Shown one piece after another: positions 6,192 to 8,193 of a DNA stretch of 8,193 nt. The stretch covers positions 1 through 8,193 of the forward strand of contig DHOO01000048.1 in NCBI GenBank assembly GCA_002409975.1, in the 5' to 3' direction. The notes beneath the pieces are model-generated. The model saw only the letters and a list, made by a program, of their open reading frames with translations, made no database searches and was not told the DNA's origin. The stretch is from Firmicutes bacterium UBA5388 (GTDB lineage: Bacteria; Bacillota; UBA4882; UBA10575). A program made the translations under genes and the position numbers. Position 1 is the stretch's first letter. Every line of letters starts with the position of its first letter.

Positions 6192-7310
6192 TTACATGGA
6201 GTAGCCGGTTGAATTGAGATTCAGGTAAGAGGCGAGGACTTCAGAGAAGAGTTGAATCGAATAGCTTACTTCCTCCCAGGTCGATTTGTCATCACCAAAC
6301 TCGATGATAATCGACTGCGGATGGAGGTGTTGGTTATACCGGGCTTCAGCGAGAATAACCCCGTGGGCCAGATTGGGATAAAGACGATCCATGATTTCTA
6401 ATAAGGACTTAGCAAAACTATAATTTTTCTCCCAGTGGGGGTGTTGAAGGCCCATGCGCTCGGAACCTACGACCAGAATGAGCTTAGCCGCGGTTTTTCC
6501 TTTGATTTTAACTTTATGGTCTAAACCTGGGGTCGCATCCCGATGGATATCCAAAACCACTTCGACTTCAGGGTTTTCGGTGAGGAGTTGCTTAACGGTT
6601 TGCTCCGAGCGTTTATAGGCGTCGCGGAAGGGATAGTGATCATGAATGGTCTCGCAATGAAGAGTCTGGATATTATAAACCTCTCTCAGCTTTGTGGCTA
6701 AAGACTCACCCACCCGCACGACATCGCCTCGTCCGTTATGAAGATGGGTTTTTCCACTAACGGGCAGGTAAGACTCGGAAGTATGACTATGATAGATTAA
6801 AACCCTAGTCTTATCCAATCGTTTCTGCGGGAGCAGATGATTTTCAGGTTTTTCTCTAGGAGGCGGAATTATTCTCGTCTCCGGTAGAGCTCTTTGTTCT
6901 ACCACGGGATGGAGGCTTACAGGAGTCAAAGCATAGTTTTTCTGCTCTTCAATTAAAGCAAGTAAAGGGAATTGTGATTTAAACATCTCCTGAGGAGAAG
7001 GGTTACGGATATTAACCAAGAAACGGAGAAGCAGATCGGCGCCTTTAGTATCTAAAATAAAATCCGGGTCATCTTCAATACGGTATCGTTTAAAACCTGG
7101 TATTACCCGGGAAAAAAAATTTCTACCGACCTGGGAATCGAGATGGTAAAGACGTTTGAGATAAAGAAGCGGATAGGGCAAACTATGGTTTTGACTTAGT
7201 TCGATCAAACAAATGCCAACACCAATAAGGAAAGTAAAGAAGGTTAGTCCTACGGCCAACAGGAACCAGAACCTTTCGGGTAAAATAGGTTTTTTAGGCA
7301 GAGAGTTCAC
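6192..7310 (-). CDS. spoIIP: Stage II sporulation protein P (SpoIIP), cell-wall amidase/endopeptidase
   Basis: A 372-residue membrane-anchored peptidoglycan hydrolase. In B. subtilis SpoIIP works with SpoIID and SpoIIM to degrade septal peptidoglycan and drive engulfment of the forespore. The protein starts with GTG (complement of 7308-7310); AGGGGGT lies about 10 bases upstream on the minus strand. A single membrane anchor spans about 14-37, followed by a linker and then the catalytic domain (about 168-362). Signature residues are YHSHTSE at 173-179 (H174, H176, E179), DIHRD at 254-258 (H256), ARYNQHLHP at 323-331 and IIIEFGD at 334-340 (E337), which fit the zinc-dependent amidase core. Length is close to the B. 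subtilis protein. It converges on the RseC-like gene and diverges from rex. A sigma-E promoter would be expected, but none with both consensus boxes was found. Confidence 0.93.
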   Translation of the reverse strand: MNSLPKKPILPERFWFLLAVGLTFFTFLIGVGICLIELSQNHSLPYPLLYLKRLYHLDSQVGRNFFSRVIPGFKRYRIEDDPDFILDTKGADLLLRFLVNIRNPSPQEMFKSQFPLLALIEEQKNYALTPVSLHPVVEQRALPETRIIPPPREKPENHLLPQKRLDKTRVLIYHSHTSESYLPVSGKTHLHNGRGDVVRVGESLATKLREVYNIQTLHCETIHDHYPFRDAYKRSEQTVKQLLTENPEVEVVLDIHRDATPGLDHKVKIKGKTAAKLILVVGSERMGLQHPHWEKNYSFAKSLLEIMDRLYPNLAHGVILAEARYNQHLHPQSIIIEFGDDKSTWEEVSYSIQLFSEVLASYLNLNSTGYSM

Positions 7311-7350
7311 TCTATTCAGACCCCCTGTTGTTCTGTAACCAAATCTACTA

Positions 7351-7368
7351 TTGTAAAACTATATTCAA
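7351..7368. promoter_or_regulatory. Candidate Rex operator in the spoIIP-rex divergent region
   Basis: TTGTAAAACTATATTCAA is 18 bases long, the size of a Rex site (consensus about TTGTGAA-N4-TTCACAA, or TTGTTAA-N4-TTAACAA). The left half matches six of seven and the right half about four of seven, keeping the outer TTG and CAA. It lies some 130 bases before the rex start. Autoregulation is common for Rex. The site is degenerate and the region AT-rich. Confidence 0.35.
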
Positions 7369-7369
7369 A

Positions 7370-7453
7370 GGAAGATCTGTTTAGGACAAGAAAAACCGGA
7401 ACATTTAATTCCATAAAAAGGTAAGGCTTTTCTGTTTAAAGAAGGGATCTTCC
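7370..7453. repeat. 8-bp inverted repeat flanking the rex upstream region
   Basis: GGAAGATC (7370-7377) is repeated exactly in inverse orientation as GATCTTCC (7446-7453), 68 bases apart. Between the arms lies a weak promoter-like pair, TTAGGA (7381-7386), 17 bases, TTTAAT (7404-7409). If transcription starts there, only the right arm would be in the mRNA, so an RNA role is doubtful. Confidence 0.25.
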
Positions 7454-7499
7454 GAGAGAACGTCGAATTGAGGATTAAATTTTAAAAGGAGGGAATCCG

Positions 7500-8135
7500 G
7501 TGAAGATACGAAGGGTTCCAGATGTAGTAATTCGCCGTTTACCCTTATACCTAAGGGTTCTTGATGAAATCGACACTGACTTATCACCGATTATTTCTTC
7601 GCAGGAATTAGGAGAAAGATCGGGGGTTACTTCAGGGCAAATTCGTAAAGACTTGAGTTTTTTTGGCGTATTTGGTAAACAAGGGGTAGGCTATAGTACT
7701 GTCACCTTGCGAGCAGAATTGCGCCGCATCCTTAGCCTCCACCAGGAGATTTATGTTGGTCTGGTAGGAGTGGGAAATCTAGGTCAAGCCTTTATCCGCT
7801 ATGGGGTTAGTCAAAGCAAAAAGGCTTTACCTAATGAAGGATTAAGGATGGTGGCCGCCTTTGATCGTGACGAACGGAAAATTGGCCAACAGGTTGCCGG
7901 GGTGCCAATCTATTCGGTACAGCATCTGCCAGGGATAATTGAAAAGTTGAGAATTTCTATTATTATTCTAACCGTGCCCGCTACAGCGGCCCAGGCAATG
8001 TTCGATCGTTGTGTAGAGAGCGGAGTAAAAGCTTTTCTTAATTTTGCTCCGGTAAAACTAGCGATTCCCGAGGGAATACGGGTTCATCACGCCGATGTGA
8101 CTCTAGAGTTAGAGAGCTTGGCCTATTATAGTTAA
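7500..8135 (+). CDS. rex: Redox-sensing transcriptional repressor Rex
   Basis: A 211-residue homodimeric repressor. Rex releases its operators when NADH is high relative to NAD+ and so controls fermentation and anaerobic respiration genes. The GTG start at 7500 has AAGGAGGG six bases upstream. The N-terminal winged helix (about 1-75) shows RRLPLYLRVL, the recognition region GVTSGQIRKDLSFFG at 42-56 and the wing KQGVGY at 60-65. The C-terminal Rossmann domain shows the glycine motif GVGNLG at 90-95, AAFDRD at 119-124 (D122 at the usual adenosine-ribose position), LTVPA at 157-161 and NFAPV at 181-185. It ends with the domain-swap helix TLELESLAYY (201-210). Length matches the family (about 210-215). 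It is divergent from spoIIP, and a candidate Rex site lies upstream. No frameshift or missing key residue is seen. Confidence 0.96.
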   Translation: MKIRRVPDVVIRRLPLYLRVLDEIDTDLSPIISSQELGERSGVTSGQIRKDLSFFGVFGKQGVGYSTVTLRAELRRILSLHQEIYVGLVGVGNLGQAFIRYGVSQSKKALPNEGLRMVAAFDRDERKIGQQVAGVPIYSVQHLPGIIEKLRISIIILTVPATAAQAMFDRCVESGVKAFLNFAPVKLAIPEGIRVHHADVTLELESLAYYS

Positions 8136-8193
8136 TTTTATAGGTAAACCATGATCTAAGAGATGAGCAATAAGGCACGAGGGAAACTCCAAG
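8136..8193. other. Region downstream of rex, no gene identified
   Basis: No terminator hairpin is visible in these 58 bases. An ATG at 8163 opens a frame to the window end (MSNKARGKLQ), but its only purine tract (AAGAG) abuts the ATG, so a real start here is unlikely. The next gene or an RNA element probably begins beyond the window. Confidence 0.4.

Noticed and set aside
6213..6226. TGAAT-TGAG-ATTCA hairpin near the spoIIP 3' end as a terminator for the RseC-like gene.
   Set aside because: The stem is short and AT-rich, lies inside coding sequence, and has no T-run.
7357..7364. Minus-strand TTTACAAT, resembling a sigma-E -10 box for spoIIP; positions approximate.
   Set aside because: The last six positions fit, but no ATA-type -35 box lies at the right distance.
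8163..8193. Possible new gene start (ATG 8163), or the beginning of a riboswitch suggested by GGCACGAGGGAAACTCC.
   Set aside because: The purine tract abuts the ATG, and the RNA-like stretch is cut off by the window end. It only loosely resembles the start of a c-di-GMP-I aptamer, so neither can be supported.

Overview
The window reads as chromosomal DNA from an endospore-forming member of the Firmicutes (Bacillota), most likely an anaerobic Clostridia-like lineage. The evidence is a complete SpoIIP sporulation hydrolase, a complete Rex NADH-sensing repressor, strong GGAGG-type Shine-Dalgarno sites, GTG starts on two genes, and moderate GC content by eye. The two TolC-like genes on the left raise the possibility of a diderm (outer-membrane) spore former. 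TolC-family genes also occur in organisms thought to be monoderm, so this stays open.

Left part (1-2539, + strand): the first ~87 bases look like the frame-disrupted C-terminal tail of an FtsX/MacB-type ABC permease. Two tandem TolC-family genes follow. The first (113-1393) keeps the helix-beta-helix plan in both halves. The second (1451-2539) is helical almost throughout and appears to lack the beta strands that build the TolC barrel. Together they suggest the end of an efflux or envelope-export operon.

Middle (2540-5753): a 325-base stretch between tolC-like gene 2 and the ATPase holds a hairpin, an imperfect direct repeat, a very strong Shine-Dalgarno sequence and a truncated YjbQ/UPF0047 remnant (2679-2846) that keeps only the C-terminal third or so of the family. 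It is followed by a full-length P2A-type Ca2+-ATPase (2865-5573), a simple intrinsic terminator (5640-5663) and a possible promoter.

Right part (5754-8193): a small RseC/MucC-type membrane protein with a CxxCxxC cluster (+) converges on spoIIP (-) with only 6 bases between them. A 189-base divergent region separates spoIIP from rex (+) and contains a candidate Rex-like operator. The last 58 bases contain no identifiable gene.

No clearly new system is visible. The most unusual items are the apparently barrel-less TolC paralogue, the truncated yjbQ with its intact strong ribosome-binding site, and the broken permease tail. All functional calls rest on motif recognition by eye, without database searches.
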